Assembly: GCF_018614615.1 (NCBI RefSeq)
Contig: NZ_JAGGOK010000017.1
Coordinates: 1 to 64,000 of the forward strand
DNA: 64,000 bases
Direction: 5' to 3'
Source of the DNA: Streptomyces sp. ISL-100
GTDB taxonomy: Bacteria > Actinomycetota > Actinomycetes > Streptomycetales > Streptomycetaceae
Shown: one piece after another, positions 45,524-53,527 of the stretch
Position numbering within the stretch: position 1 is the stretch's first letter
How the letters are laid out: each line of letters starts with the position of its first letter
The notes under the pieces: model-generated
What the model saw: only the letters and a program-made list of their open reading frames with translations
Databases searched by the model: none
Told to the model about the DNA's origin: nothing
Made by a program: the position numbers and the translations under genes

Positions 45524-46906
45524 GTGAGCGCTGGCACCGTGGACCGTACGGACGGTACGGACGAGGGGGGCGGCCCCGACGGGGCGGCGGGCCGCAGGCG
45601 CGAGCAACGCGGCTGGTACTTCTACGATTTCGCGTGCTCCGTCTACTCGACGAGCGTGCTCACCGTTTTCCTCGGCCCGTACCTGACCACGGTCGCGAAG
45701 GCCGCGGCGGACGCAAACGGCTTCGTCCACCCGCTGGGCATCCCGGTGCGGGCTGGATCGGTGTTCGCGTACGCCGTCTCCGTGTCCGTCGTGGTGGCCG
45801 TGCTGGTCATGCCCCTGGTGGGTGCGGTGGCCGACCGTACGGGCCGGAAGAAGCCGCTGCTCGCCGCGGCGGCGTACACCGGAGCGGCCGCGACGGCGGG
45901 CATGTTCTTCCTGGACGGGGACCGCTATCTGCTGGGCGCGTTCCTGCTGATCGTCGCCAACGCCGCCCAGTCCGTCTCGATGGTGCTCTACAACGCCTAT
46001 CTCCCCCAGATCGCGGAGCCGCACGAACGCGACCGGGTGTCCTCGCGCGGCTGGGCGTTCGGCTACACCTCCGGCGCCTTCGTGCTCGTGCTCAACCTCG
46101 TCCTGTACTCGGGTCACGAGAGCTTCGGGGTCTCGGAGTCCGCATCCGTACGGATCTGTCTGGCCTCGGCGGGCCTGTGGTGGGGCGCCTTCACGCTCGT
46201 ACCGCTGCGCCGGCTGCGCGACCGCCGGGTGGCCGCGCGCGGTGAGGACGGCGCGGGCAGGGTCGGCGCGGGCTGGCGGCAGCTGGTCGCCACCGTCAAG
46301 GACATGCGCCGCCATCCGCTGACGCTTTCCTTCCTGCTGGCCTATCTGGTCTACAACGACGGCGTCCAGACGGTGATCTCGCAGGCGTCGATCTACGGGT
46401 CCGAGGAACTGGGCCTCGACCAGACGACCCTCATCACCGCCATCCTGCTGGTCCAGGTGCTCGCGGTGGCCGGGGCGCTCGGCATGGGCCGGCTGGCCCA
46501 GCGGTTCGGCGCCAAGCGCACCATCCTCGGCTCGCTCGCCGCCTGGACACTGACGATCGGCGCGGGCTACTTCCTGCCGGCCGGGGAGCCCGTCTGGTTC
46601 TACGCCCTGGCCTCGGCCATCGGCCTGGTTCTCGGCGGCAGCCAAGCCCTGTCCCGCTCCCTCTTCTCGCATCTGGTGCCGCGCGGCAAGGAGGCGGAGT
46701 ACTTCTCGGTGTACGAGATGAGCGACCGGGGAATGAGCTGGCTGGGGCCGCTGGTTTTCGGCCTCGCGTACCAGCTGACCGGCAGTTATCGGGACGCGAT
46801 CATCTCGCTCGTGGCCTTCTTCGCACTGGGATTCGCCCTCCTCGTACGGGTGCCCGTACGGCAGGCTGTGGAGGCTGCGGGAAACCCCGTACCGGAGCGG
46901 ATTTAG
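45524..46906 (+). CDS. MFS transporter, Atg22/UMF1-like
   Basis: A 460-residue 12-helix transporter. The start of the family (QRGWYFYDFACSVYSTSV), the loop DRTGRKKPLL and YEMSDRGMSWLGPL are characteristic of Atg22/UMF1-type MFS proteins, some of which export amino acids. The substrate here is unknown. The GTG at 45524 is preceded by GAGGGGGC. The in-frame sequence before it runs antisense-like through the GDPD gene. It lies 77 bp after the GDPD gene. Confidence 0.85.
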   Translation: MSAGTVDRTDGTDEGGGPDGAAGRRREQRGWYFYDFACSVYSTSVLTVFLGPYLTTVAKAAADANGFVHPLGIPVRAGSVFAYAVSVSVVVAVLVMPLVGAVADRTGRKKPLLAAAAYTGAAATAGMFFLDGDRYLLGAFLLIVANAAQSVSMVLYNAYLPQIAEPHERDRVSSRGWAFGYTSGAFVLVLNLVLYSGHESFGVSESASVRICLASAGLWWGAFTLVPLRRLRDRRVAARGEDGAGRVGAGWRQLVATVKDMRRHPLTLSFLLAYLVYNDGVQTVISQASIYGSEELGLDQTTLITAILLVQVLAVAGALGMGRLAQRFGAKRTILGSLAAWTLTIGAGYFLPAGEPVWFYALASAIGLVLGGSQALSRSLFSHLVPRGKEAEYFSVYEMSDRGMSWLGPLVFGLAYQLTGSYRDAIISLVAFFALGFALLVRVPVRQAVEAAGNPVPERI

Positions 46907-47086
46907 ACCTTGAAGTGAAAGGCCGGTAGTGTACGCCTTTGGCCTGCCAGGCGGACCGTTACTGCGCGCTCGGATATCGACAACGCTGGGTGACATCTGC
47001 TGCCAGAAGTGACAAACCGGGCACTGGTGGGTACCCAACTTTTTGGGAAAAGCAGCGGCACGACGGGCGACGCATGACCCGCAACG

Positions 47087-47112
47087 GGAATCTTTACCGC
47101 CGACCGGACGTT
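47087..47112 (+). promoter_or_regulatory. Sigma-R promoter of rbpA (GGAAT-N18-GTT)
   Basis: GGAAT at 47087-47091 and GTT at 47110-47112 are separated by exactly 18 bp, the full sigma-R consensus. rbpA is a known sigma-R target in S. coelicolor, induced by thiol-oxidative stress. Transcription would start near 47118, giving a leader of about 55 nt. Confidence 0.85.
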
Positions 47113-47173
47113 GACCGGATGACGACGACAGCGACACCTGTCCTGTGGGCGACAAGCCCGGGAGGCACGATTC

Positions 47174-47548
47174 ATGAGTGAGCGAGCTCTCCGCGGCACG
47201 CGACTCGTGGTTACAAGCTACGAGACCGACCGCGGCATCGATCTGGCCCCGCGCCAGGCGGTGGAGTACGCATGCCCGAACGGACATCGATTTGAGATGC
47301 CGTTCTCGGTAGAGGCCGAGATTCCGCCGGAGTGGGAGTGCAAGGCGTGCGGCGCCACTGCTCTCCTGGTGGACGGCGACGGGCCTGAGGAGAAGAAGGG
47401 CAAGCCCGCGCGTACGCACTGGGACATGCTCATGGAAAGGCGCACCCGCGAGGAGCTCGAAGAGGTCCTGGCCGAAAGGCTTGCGGTACTGCGATCCGGC
47501 GCCATGAACATTGCGGTGCATCCGCGGGACAGCCGCAAGTCCGCGTAA
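47174..47548 (+). CDS. rbpA: RNA polymerase-binding protein RbpA
   Basis: A 124-residue actinobacterial RNA polymerase-associated protein that binds the principal sigma factor and core enzyme and stabilises open complexes. The zinc-ribbon-like core (YACPNGHRFEMPF ... WECKACG) is followed by a basic linker and the C-terminal sigma-interaction domain (ARTHWDMLMERRTREELEE). ATG has GGAGG 8 bp upstream. A perfect sigma-R promoter precedes it. Monocistronic and convergent with fxsA. Confidence 0.96.
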   Translation: MSERALRGTRLVVTSYETDRGIDLAPRQAVEYACPNGHRFEMPFSVEAEIPPEWECKACGATALLVDGDGPEEKKGKPARTHWDMLMERRTREELEEVLAERLAVLRSGAMNIAVHPRDSRKSA

Positions 47549-47612
47549 CGCTCCGGCGTTGCGCCTGACGGCAGTCAGCACAACAGCAAGAGCCGCGGGG
47601 CGGGGACCGGAT

Positions 47613-48200
47613 TCAGGGCGTCAGCGGCGGCCGCGGGCCGTCGTCACGCCGTCCTGCGGGCGGTGCGTCGTCCCTGATGACCTCACCCTGTACGACCTTG
47701 CCGTCCGGGCGGTGAATACGAGCCTGCTGGAAGGCGTCGCCCAGACTGCCGGCGCCGGCCGCGCTCATCCTGCGTTCCAGGGAACGCTCGGCGTACCTTC
47801 CGAGGAACGACCGTACGGGCGGCACGAGGAGCAGTAGCCCCGCCACGTCCGAGATCATCCCGGGCAGCATCAGCAGCAGGCCGCCGAGCATCAGGAAGCC
47901 ATTGCCGCTGCTCCCCTGCCGCTGGGCGGACGTCTCGCCCGCCTGCTGCCGCTGAAGCGTCTCGGTGAGGTTCTTGAACGCCCGCCGGCCCGCCCGCTTG
48001 ATGACCACGGCGCCGAGCACGAAGCCCGCGACGAGCAGCAGGAAGACCGTGAAGCCGCCGGCGGCGCCGGCCACGACGGTCAGCAGCCAGATCTCGAGCA
48101 CCAGCCAGGCGGCGATGCCAAGAGGTACGAAGGTGCGCGCGCGTGATCGCCTGGGACGCTGGGGAACGGTCGGGGGCGGGGGCGGTGAGCCGGTCGTCAT
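47613..48200 (-). CDS. fxsA: FxsA-family membrane protein
   Basis: A 195-residue FxsA homologue. Two hydrophobic pairs (about 26-65 and 100-130, FLMLGGLLLMLPGMISDV) carry the family pattern, with cytoplasmic tails. E. coli FxsA relieves phage T7 exclusion by the F plasmid when overproduced. Its normal role is not clear. Extra N-terminal Pro and a C-terminal polar tail are common in streptomycete versions. ATG at 48200 with GGGGG upstream. Confidence 0.88.
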   Translation of the reverse strand: MTTGSPPPPPTVPQRPRRSRARTFVPLGIAAWLVLEIWLLTVVAGAAGGFTVFLLLVAGFVLGAVVIKRAGRRAFKNLTETLQRQQAGETSAQRQGSSGNGFLMLGGLLLMLPGMISDVAGLLLLVPPVRSFLGRYAERSLERRMSAAGAGSLGDAFQQARIHRPDGKVVQGEVIRDDAPPAGRRDDGPRPPLTP

Positions 48201-48303
48201 GCCCCCAGTGTGCCTGTACGGGCGCCTGGACGGCGTAAAGGGCCTGTGTCCGAGCCCGGGTCCGGATCAAGCCCGCGGCTCGGGCACAGGCCCCGGGGTG
48301 AGA

Positions 48304-49071
48304 TCAGGAGGGCTTGCGCCCCAGCAGCTTGTTTGCCCGGGAGCCGACGCCCCAGGCCGTCACACGCCACAGCGCCTCGACGACGATGTCACGGCTCATC
48401 TTGCTGTCGCCCAGCTCCCGCTCGACGAAGGTGATGGGCACTTCGACGACGTTGTAGCCCGCTTCGACCGCGCGGCGGGCGAGGTCGACCTGGAAGCAGT
48501 ACCCCTGGGAGGCGACCTCTTCGAGACAGAGGCCTTCCAGGGTCTGCGCGCGGAAGGCCCGGAAGCCGCCCGTGACGTCGCGGATGGGTACGCCGAGCAG
48601 CACCCGCGAGTAGGTGCTGCCGCCGCGGGAGAGCATCTCCCGGTGCTTGGGCCAGTTGACGACGCGTCCGCCCGCCACCCAGCGCGAGCCGAGGACCAGG
48701 TCGGCGCCCTTGAGGGCGGTCAGCAGGCGGGGAAGCTCCTCGGGCTGGTGCGATCCGTCCGCGTCCATTTCCACGAGTACGCCGTAGTCGTGCTCGATGC
48801 CCCAGCGGAAGCCCGCCAGGTAGGCCGCGCCGAGCCCTTCCTTGCCCTTGCGGTGCAGGACGTGGACCTGGTCGTCGACGGCCGCGATCTCGTCGGCGAT
48901 CTTGCCGGTGCCGTCGGGGCTGTTGTCGTCGGCGACCAGGACGTGCGCGTCGGGCACCGCGGCACGCACCCGGGAGACGATCGGCTTGATGTTCTCGGCC
49001 TCGTTGTAGGTCGGAATGATCACCAAGGTTCTGCCGAGCGGGCCGTAACGCCTCTGACCGCCGTCGTTCAC
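48304..49071 (-). CDS. ppm1: Polyprenol monophosphomannose synthase (DPM1-like, GT2)
   Basis: A 255-residue GT2 enzyme that transfers mannose from GDP-mannose to polyprenyl phosphate. This provides the donor for protein O-mannosylation outside the membrane. Visible motifs are VIIPTYNEAENI, ADDNSPDGTG, MDADGSHQPEELP and GSRWVAGG, with DVTGGFRAF. It lacks membrane anchors, as in other Streptomyces Ppm. The S. coelicolor homologue is needed for phage phiC31 infection. GTG start with AGGGGAAG upstream. Confidence 0.93.
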   Translation of the reverse strand: MNDGGQRRYGPLGRTLVIIPTYNEAENIKPIVSRVRAAVPDAHVLVADDNSPDGTGKIADEIAAVDDQVHVLHRKGKEGLGAAYLAGFRWGIEHDYGVLVEMDADGSHQPEELPRLLTALKGADLVLGSRWVAGGRVVNWPKHREMLSRGGSTYSRVLLGVPIRDVTGGFRAFRAQTLEGLCLEEVASQGYCFQVDLARRAVEAGYNVVEVPITFVERELGDSKMSRDIVVEALWRVTAWGVGSRANKLLGRKPS

Positions 49072-49431
49072 TACTTCCCCTTAATGTCCGTACACAGTTG
49101 CCCCACCATAGCGAGCGTGGTCGGCGAGCCTGCACGGATGTCTCCGGAGGAAGCGACAAGTCGTTTCTGCGGATCGGGGCCCGGTGTCCTTCGGGCCGGC
49201 CCCGGGCCCGCCGGCTGCGGGTCGGCCGAGAGCCGTTGTCTACTGAACGTCCGGGCCCCACCCGGGTCCCACCTGCCGCTCGGCTGAAACCTTCCCTCGC
49301 CCCCGAGGCGCGGGCGCTGAACCTGGCTCCGAGTGCTGGTGCGCCGGTGCGGCACACCACCCCATGACCCAGCGGCGTTCGGCGACTGCGTGGAGGTTTG
49401 CCGGTCGGACGTCCTGCGGTGGACTCGGCCG

Positions 49432-49462
49432 AACCTACCCGCCGGTGGCCGCTTTCTGTCAA
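49432..49462 (-). promoter_or_regulatory. Promoter candidate reading toward ppm1
   Basis: On the minus strand TTGACA (49462-49457) is followed after 19 bp by TAGGTT (49437-49432). The -35 is perfect and the spacer is slightly long. It would give a leader of about 350 nt before ppm1. Confidence 0.45.
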
Positions 49463-49470
49463 TAGCCCTT

Positions 49471-49503
49471 TGACCTGGAGAGTTTACTCAAATCACCAGG
49501 TCA
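49471..49503. promoter_or_regulatory. Inverted repeat TGACCTGG-N17-CCAGGTCA
   Basis: A perfect 8-bp dyad lies just upstream of the TTGACA box of the minus-strand promoter. The A/T-rich centre is unusual for this genome. Position upstream of -35 suggests an activator or dual regulator site. The cognate protein is unknown. Confidence 0.45.
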
Positions 49504-49572
49504 GTGCCGAAGGTACGCAGGTGGCACGAGGCCTCTCGCGAACACCGATCGGCCGTACGCGGCCCGCGCACA

Positions 49573-51222
49573 TCACTCGTTCGGCCTCATGTAAACAGTT
49601 TGTCCGAAGACTACCGTCCGCAGGCAGACCGGGAGTTCGGCGCCGGGCGTGAGATTCGGCAGCCCCGGCGTGCCCGAGCGTGGGTCGGTCGACCAGCGGG
49701 CGACCCGGTCGTCGGGCGCCTGCACGACGAGCTCGTCGGCGCGCCAGAGCGCGTAGTCGGCGGGGGCGCCCGGTACGAGCGTGCCCGCGTCGTCGCGGCC
49801 GACGGCACGCCAGCCGCCGCGGGTATGGGCGGTGAAGGCGGCGCGTACGGAGATCCGGTGCTCGGGCGTGCGGTGGAAGGCCGCCGCGCGGACCGTCCCC
49901 CACGGGTCGAGCGGGGTGACCGGGCTGTCGGAGCCGAAAGCCAGCGGCACACCGGCGCGCAGCAGGGCGGCGTACGGGTTGAGCGTACGGGCCCGCTCGG
50001 CGCCCAGGCGCTGTGCGTACATCCCGCCCTCGCCGCCCCAGGCCGCGTCGAAGGCCGGCTGTACGGACGCGGTCAGGCCGAATTCGGCGAAGGCCGCGAT
50101 GGTGGCGGGCGTCAGCATCTCGGCGTGCTCGACGCGGTGGCGGGCGGCGCGGATCCGGGCGAGGCCGACCTTCTCGGCGGCGGCGCGCACGCCATCGACG
50201 ACCGAGGTGACGGCGGCGTCTCCGATGGCGTGGAAGCCCGCTTGGAGCCCGGCCTCGGTGCAGGCGATGACATGGGCGGCGACGGCCGCCGTGTCGAGGT
50301 AGGCCGTGCCGGTGTGGGAAGCGTCGGCGTACGGGGCGTGCAGGCAGGCGGTGTGCGAGCCGAGCGATCCGTCGACGAAGAGGTCGCCCGCAGCACCTGC
50401 CGCGCCCAGTTCGCGAATACGTTCGGCGTCCTTCGCACTCCCGACCTGCTCGGCCCAGTAGCCGAAGACGCGGGGTCCGGGCCGCTCCGCCGCCAGCTTC
50501 AGCAGGCCGGTGAAGTCGTCCTCGTCGCAGATACCGGGTCCCGCGCACTCGTGGACCGTACCGATACCGAGTGAGGCGGCGTGCGCGAGGGCCGCCCGCT
50601 GCGCTTCGGCGCGCTGCGCCGGGGTGACGGCGCCGTGCGCCGCGCCCCGGACGGCGTGGTGGGCGGCTGCGGTGAGCGGGGCGTCCGGGTGGTAGCCCGC
50701 CAGGCCGGTGATGCCGGGGACGAGGTCCAGGAGGGCGGTGGTGACGACGGCCGAGTGGACGTCGATCCGGGGCAGGTACAGCGGCCGGCCGCCGGCCGCC
50801 TCGTCGAGTTCGGCGCGGGACGGTGGCCGCTGTTCGGGCCAGCGCGTGGCGTCCCAGCCGTGCCCGAGGAGGATCCGGCCCGCCGGTGCCGCGGCGGCGT
50901 GCGCCCGTACGAGCTCCAGCGCACCGGCGAGGCTCCGCGCGCCGGAGAGGTCGAGGCCGGTGAGTGCGAGGCCGGTGGAGGTGGTGTGCACGTGTGCGTC
51001 CGTGAACGCGGGGGTGACCAGGGCCCCTTCGAGGTCGATCACCTCGTCGACGCCGGACGCGAAGGCGTCGGCCGCCCCTTCGGAGCCCACCCAGGCGACA
51101 TGTCCGCGTTCGACGACCATCGCGGTGGCGAAGGGGTCGGCGGGGCTGTGGACCTCTCCGCCGCGCAGCAGCACGGTGCGGTGTTCGGCGGCCTGAGGGG
51201 TGGGGGCGTTGTGCTCGGTCAT
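49573..51222 (-). CDS. Amidohydrolase, YtcJ-like (amidohydrolase_3)
   Basis: A 549-residue metal-dependent hydrolase. Metal-binding residues are in PAFTDAHVH (HxH), FHAIGDAAV, RVEHAEML and FGSDSPVTPLDPW, the order typical for YtcJ/exoenzyme-regulatory-type amidohydrolases. No signal peptide. The physiological amide is unknown. The ATG at 51222 is chosen because homologous sequence begins near LLRGGEVHSP. The longer frame extends antisense-like into the Lrp gene. It follows the Lrp-family gene on the same strand with 71 bp between, so it may be its target. Confidence 0.85.
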   Translation of the reverse strand: MTEHNAPTPQAAEHRTVLLRGGEVHSPADPFATAMVVERGHVAWVGSEGAADAFASGVDEVIDLEGALVTPAFTDAHVHTTSTGLALTGLDLSGARSLAGALELVRAHAAAAPAGRILLGHGWDATRWPEQRPPSRAELDEAAGGRPLYLPRIDVHSAVVTTALLDLVPGITGLAGYHPDAPLTAAAHHAVRGAAHGAVTPAQRAEAQRAALAHAASLGIGTVHECAGPGICDEDDFTGLLKLAAERPGPRVFGYWAEQVGSAKDAERIRELGAAGAAGDLFVDGSLGSHTACLHAPYADASHTGTAYLDTAAVAAHVIACTEAGLQAGFHAIGDAAVTSVVDGVRAAAEKVGLARIRAARHRVEHAEMLTPATIAAFAEFGLTASVQPAFDAAWGGEGGMYAQRLGAERARTLNPYAALLRAGVPLAFGSDSPVTPLDPWGTVRAAAFHRTPEHRISVRAAFTAHTRGGWRAVGRDDAGTLVPGAPADYALWRADELVVQAPDDRVARWSTDPRSGTPGLPNLTPGAELPVCLRTVVFGQTVYMRPNE

Positions 51223-51293
51223 GGTGAACAGTCTCGCCCCTCGCGCGCGACGTTCCGTGCGCGGGGGCCGGGCGGGCGGTCCGGCGGGTGGGG

Positions 51294-51734
51294 TCAGACC
51301 TGCGGCGGGCGGGCCTCGTACGGCGTGGACAGGACCACGGTCGTACGCGTGGACACGCCGGCCAGGGAACGGATCCGGGTCAGCAGGTGCTCCAGTTCGA
51401 GCGGGGTGGCGACGCGCACCTTGAGGATGTAGTTCTCGTCGCCGGCCACGCTGTGGCACGCCTCGATCTCGGGAACGCCCGCGAGCCGTTCCGAGATGTC
51501 GTCGGGGGCGCTGGGATCGAAGGGTTTCACCGAGATGAAAGCGGTGAGCGGCAGCCCGACTGCCTCGGGGTCGACCACCGCGGCGTAGCCCCGGATGACA
51601 CCCCGCTGCTCCAGCCTGCGCACGCGCTGGTGCACGGCCGATGTGGACAGGCCAGTGGCCTTGCCCAGGTCGGTGTAGCTCATCCGCCCGTCCTTGACGA
51701 GCAAATCCACGATCTGACGATCCAGCTCCTCCAT
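51294..51734 (-). CDS. Lrp/AsnC-family regulator
   Basis: A 146-residue feast/famine regulator. The N-terminal helix-turn-helix (DGRMSYTDLGKATGLSTSAV) is followed by a beta-strand linker and the RAM ligand domain (ACHSVAGDENYILKVRV). Such proteins sense amino acids and usually regulate an adjacent gene. The amidohydrolase downstream is the nearest candidate. ATG at 51734. Confidence 0.9.
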   Translation of the reverse strand: MEELDRQIVDLLVKDGRMSYTDLGKATGLSTSAVHQRVRRLEQRGVIRGYAAVVDPEAVGLPLTAFISVKPFDPSAPDDISERLAGVPEIEACHSVAGDENYILKVRVATPLELEHLLTRIRSLAGVSTRTTVVLSTPYEARPPQV

Positions 51735-51938
51735 AGCGGATCAACCTATTGCCCCGGAGGGCCTCAGGCACAGCCGCGGGCCCCTCTGAGGGGCATCTGC
51801 GGGCGGCATGTGACGAACGCCACAGGCTTACGACCGTGTCCGTCGGGCAGGCGCGATTACCGCGCGTGCGTGACGGGAAGTGCTTGCTGTGGTCGAGGCC
51901 GCAGCGCCTTGTCGGCCCACCCGAGGGGGAGTGTCTCC

Positions 51939-52349
51939 ATGCAGAACCTGAAGCGCACCGGACGCAGTGAACCGGATCCTGTTGAACCCGCGTCCGTCGA
52001 CGAGGACCATCTCGACGATCTCGACGCGTACGACACCTTTGAGATGTTTCGAGTGATCTGCCCGGACTGCGTCCAGCCGATCGCGCTGCTGGCGGACGAG
52101 ACCGTCCTGCCCGAGCACGCCAAGTGCCCCACTCCGTGGAATCCGTTCGGGCTCACGGCGTGCGCGGGCACCGGACGCCCGGCGGCGGACGCCAAGCCCG
52201 CCGACGACACCCTGGAGGTCCAGGAGCAGGAAACCGCCCTGCTGTTGACGCTCCCCCAGGGACTCGACTGGCGGACGCAGCCGTTCTCGCACGTCGGCGG
52301 TCCGGGCTCGCGCCCGCTCAAGGCCTCGCAGCTGCGGCGCGCGGCGTAG
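51939..52349 (+). CDS. Conserved hypothetical protein with Cys-rich patch
   Basis: A 136-residue acidic protein not assigned to a family. A central segment ICPDCVQPIALL, followed by EHAKCPTPWNPFGLTAC, could bind zinc. The N-terminus is disordered and acidic. The ATG at 51939 is chosen for the upstream GAGGGGGAG. The frame open before it lacks coding character. It is divergent from the Lrp gene and convergent with the phosphotransferase gene. Confidence 0.72.
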   Translation: MQNLKRTGRSEPDPVEPASVDEDHLDDLDAYDTFEMFRVICPDCVQPIALLADETVLPEHAKCPTPWNPFGLTACAGTGRPAADAKPADDTLEVQEQETALLLTLPQGLDWRTQPFSHVGGPGSRPLKASQLRRAA

Positions 52350-52381
52350 GGGGCCGCGTAGGGGGCCGACGGAGCTTTGGC

Positions 52382-52398
52382 CCGGGGCAGCGCCCCGG
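52382..52398. terminator. Small hairpin between convergent genes
   Basis: CCGGGGC-AGC-GCCCCGG, a 7-bp G/C stem, lies in the 50-bp gap between the gene ending at 52349 and the minus-strand phosphotransferase gene ending at 52400. Confidence 0.45.
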
Positions 52399-52399
52399 C

Positions 52400-53500
52400 T
52401 CAAGCATCAGCCCAGTACGTCCCGCGCACCATCGCCTCCAGTGACGCCCGGTGCAGGATCATCGCGTCCGGGTTCTCAGGGACCCGGACCTCACCGAAGT
52501 GCACCTGCCGGTAGGCGATGCGCAGCATCACGATGGCGTGCCGCAGGGCGGCGTACAGCGTGTGGAACTCCATGTCCCGCGGTGTGTGGCCGGTGAGTTC
52601 GGCGTAACGCCGCTCGACGTCCTCGCGTCGCAGGAAGTCCGGCAGGCCGCTCTGACCGAAGCTCACTGTCAGGTCCTGGAAGAAGCGGTGGAGGTACACC
52701 GCCCAGCCCAGGTCGAGTTCGCGCGGTCCGTAGGACGCCATTTCCCAGTCGAGTACGGCGGCGGGCTCGAAGGCGTCGTAAATGATGTTGCCGATACGGG
52801 CGTCGCCCCAGCTCAGCACGGCCGGTCCGGTGTCGTCGGGCCAGTGTGCGTCGAGCCAGTCGAAGGCGGTCTCGATGAGCGGTGACGGGGCGACGCCCTC
52901 CACCACCCAGTCGTAATACGCCCGTTGGGCGGCGACGTGGCGGCGCAGCGGGCTGCCCGTGCCCTGCGTCATCAGGAACTCCGCTTCCTTCGCGGGGAAC
53001 TGGTCGTGCAGGCGCGCGAGCACGGTGAGCGTCGCGTCCTGGAGGCGGGCGCGTTCGGCGTCCGTGGCGGAGTGGAGCCAATTTCCCTCGTACGTATAGG
53101 GCATGACGTCGGGCGGTACGCGGCCGTCGGCGCGCTCCATGATGAAGAAGGGCGCCCCGAGCGGTCCCGGGTCCTCCTCCAGCCACAGCACACGCGGCAC
53201 AGGGACGCTCGTGTGCTCGGCGACGAGGCTCATGACGCGGTACTGGCGGGCCATGTCGTAGACGGGAAAGACGCTGTACGCGGCGGGGTCGGCGGCCAGT
53301 CGCAGGGCGCAGGCGGACACGGGGGCGGCCGGGTGGGCCAGGTCGAAGAGCAGCGTCTCGCTCGACATGCCGTTGGAGGCGGGCGCGTTGACGCCGCTGA
53401 CGCGCGCGCCGGGCAGCCGTGCGCCCAGCCAGGCTGCCAGGCGCCGGCCGAGTTCTTCGGGGTCGCGGGTGGTGGTGCGGGGGCGGGGTGCGGTTGCCAT
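52400..53500 (-). CDS. Aminoglycoside phosphotransferase (APH)-like kinase
   Basis: A 366-residue APH-family protein. The catalytic loop reads LSWGDARIGN (the usual HGD becomes WGD) and the metal motif is VLDWEMA. APH proteins of this subgroup often lie beside acyl-CoA dehydrogenase genes (ACAD10-like pairing) and are thought to phosphorylate hydroxylated acyl groups. An antibiotic resistance role is unlikely. It is downstream of a CrtC/AttH-like gene on the same strand with a 27-bp gap, and an acyl-CoA dehydrogenase lies further upstream. Confidence 0.83.
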   Translation of the reverse strand: MATAPRPRTTTRDPEELGRRLAAWLGARLPGARVSGVNAPASNGMSSETLLFDLAHPAAPVSACALRLAADPAAYSVFPVYDMARQYRVMSLVAEHTSVPVPRVLWLEEDPGPLGAPFFIMERADGRVPPDVMPYTYEGNWLHSATDAERARLQDATLTVLARLHDQFPAKEAEFLMTQGTGSPLRRHVAAQRAYYDWVVEGVAPSPLIETAFDWLDAHWPDDTGPAVLSWGDARIGNIIYDAFEPAAVLDWEMASYGPRELDLGWAVYLHRFFQDLTVSFGQSGLPDFLRREDVERRYAELTGHTPRDMEFHTLYAALRHAIVMLRIAYRQVHFGEVRVPENPDAMILHRASLEAMVRGTYWADA

Positions 53501-53527
53501 GCCGTACTCCTGTCAGGAGGGTGACGT

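Larger units (their letters stand above)
49072..49572. other. 501-bp intergenic region upstream of ppm1
   Basis: This gap holds a minus-strand promoter candidate (49432-49462) and an inverted repeat (49471-49503), listed separately. A short minus-strand frame (49355-49071) ends on the ppm1 start codon. It has no ribosome-binding site and an unlikely composition, so I do not call it. The remaining sequence shows nothing I can identify. Confidence 0.4.

Noticed and set aside
46939..47181. 80-codon plus-strand ORF upstream of rbpA
   Set aside because: It covers the sigma-R promoter and leader of rbpA and has no coding character.
49071..49355. Short minus-strand ORF ending at the ppm1 start codon
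   Set aside because: No ribosome-binding site and a basic, low-complexity product. The stop/start overlap is probably chance.
52400..53500. Aminoglycoside resistance gene
   Set aside because: The APH fold is present, but the neighbours (acyl-CoA dehydrogenase, lipocalin-like protein) and the altered catalytic loop point to metabolism.
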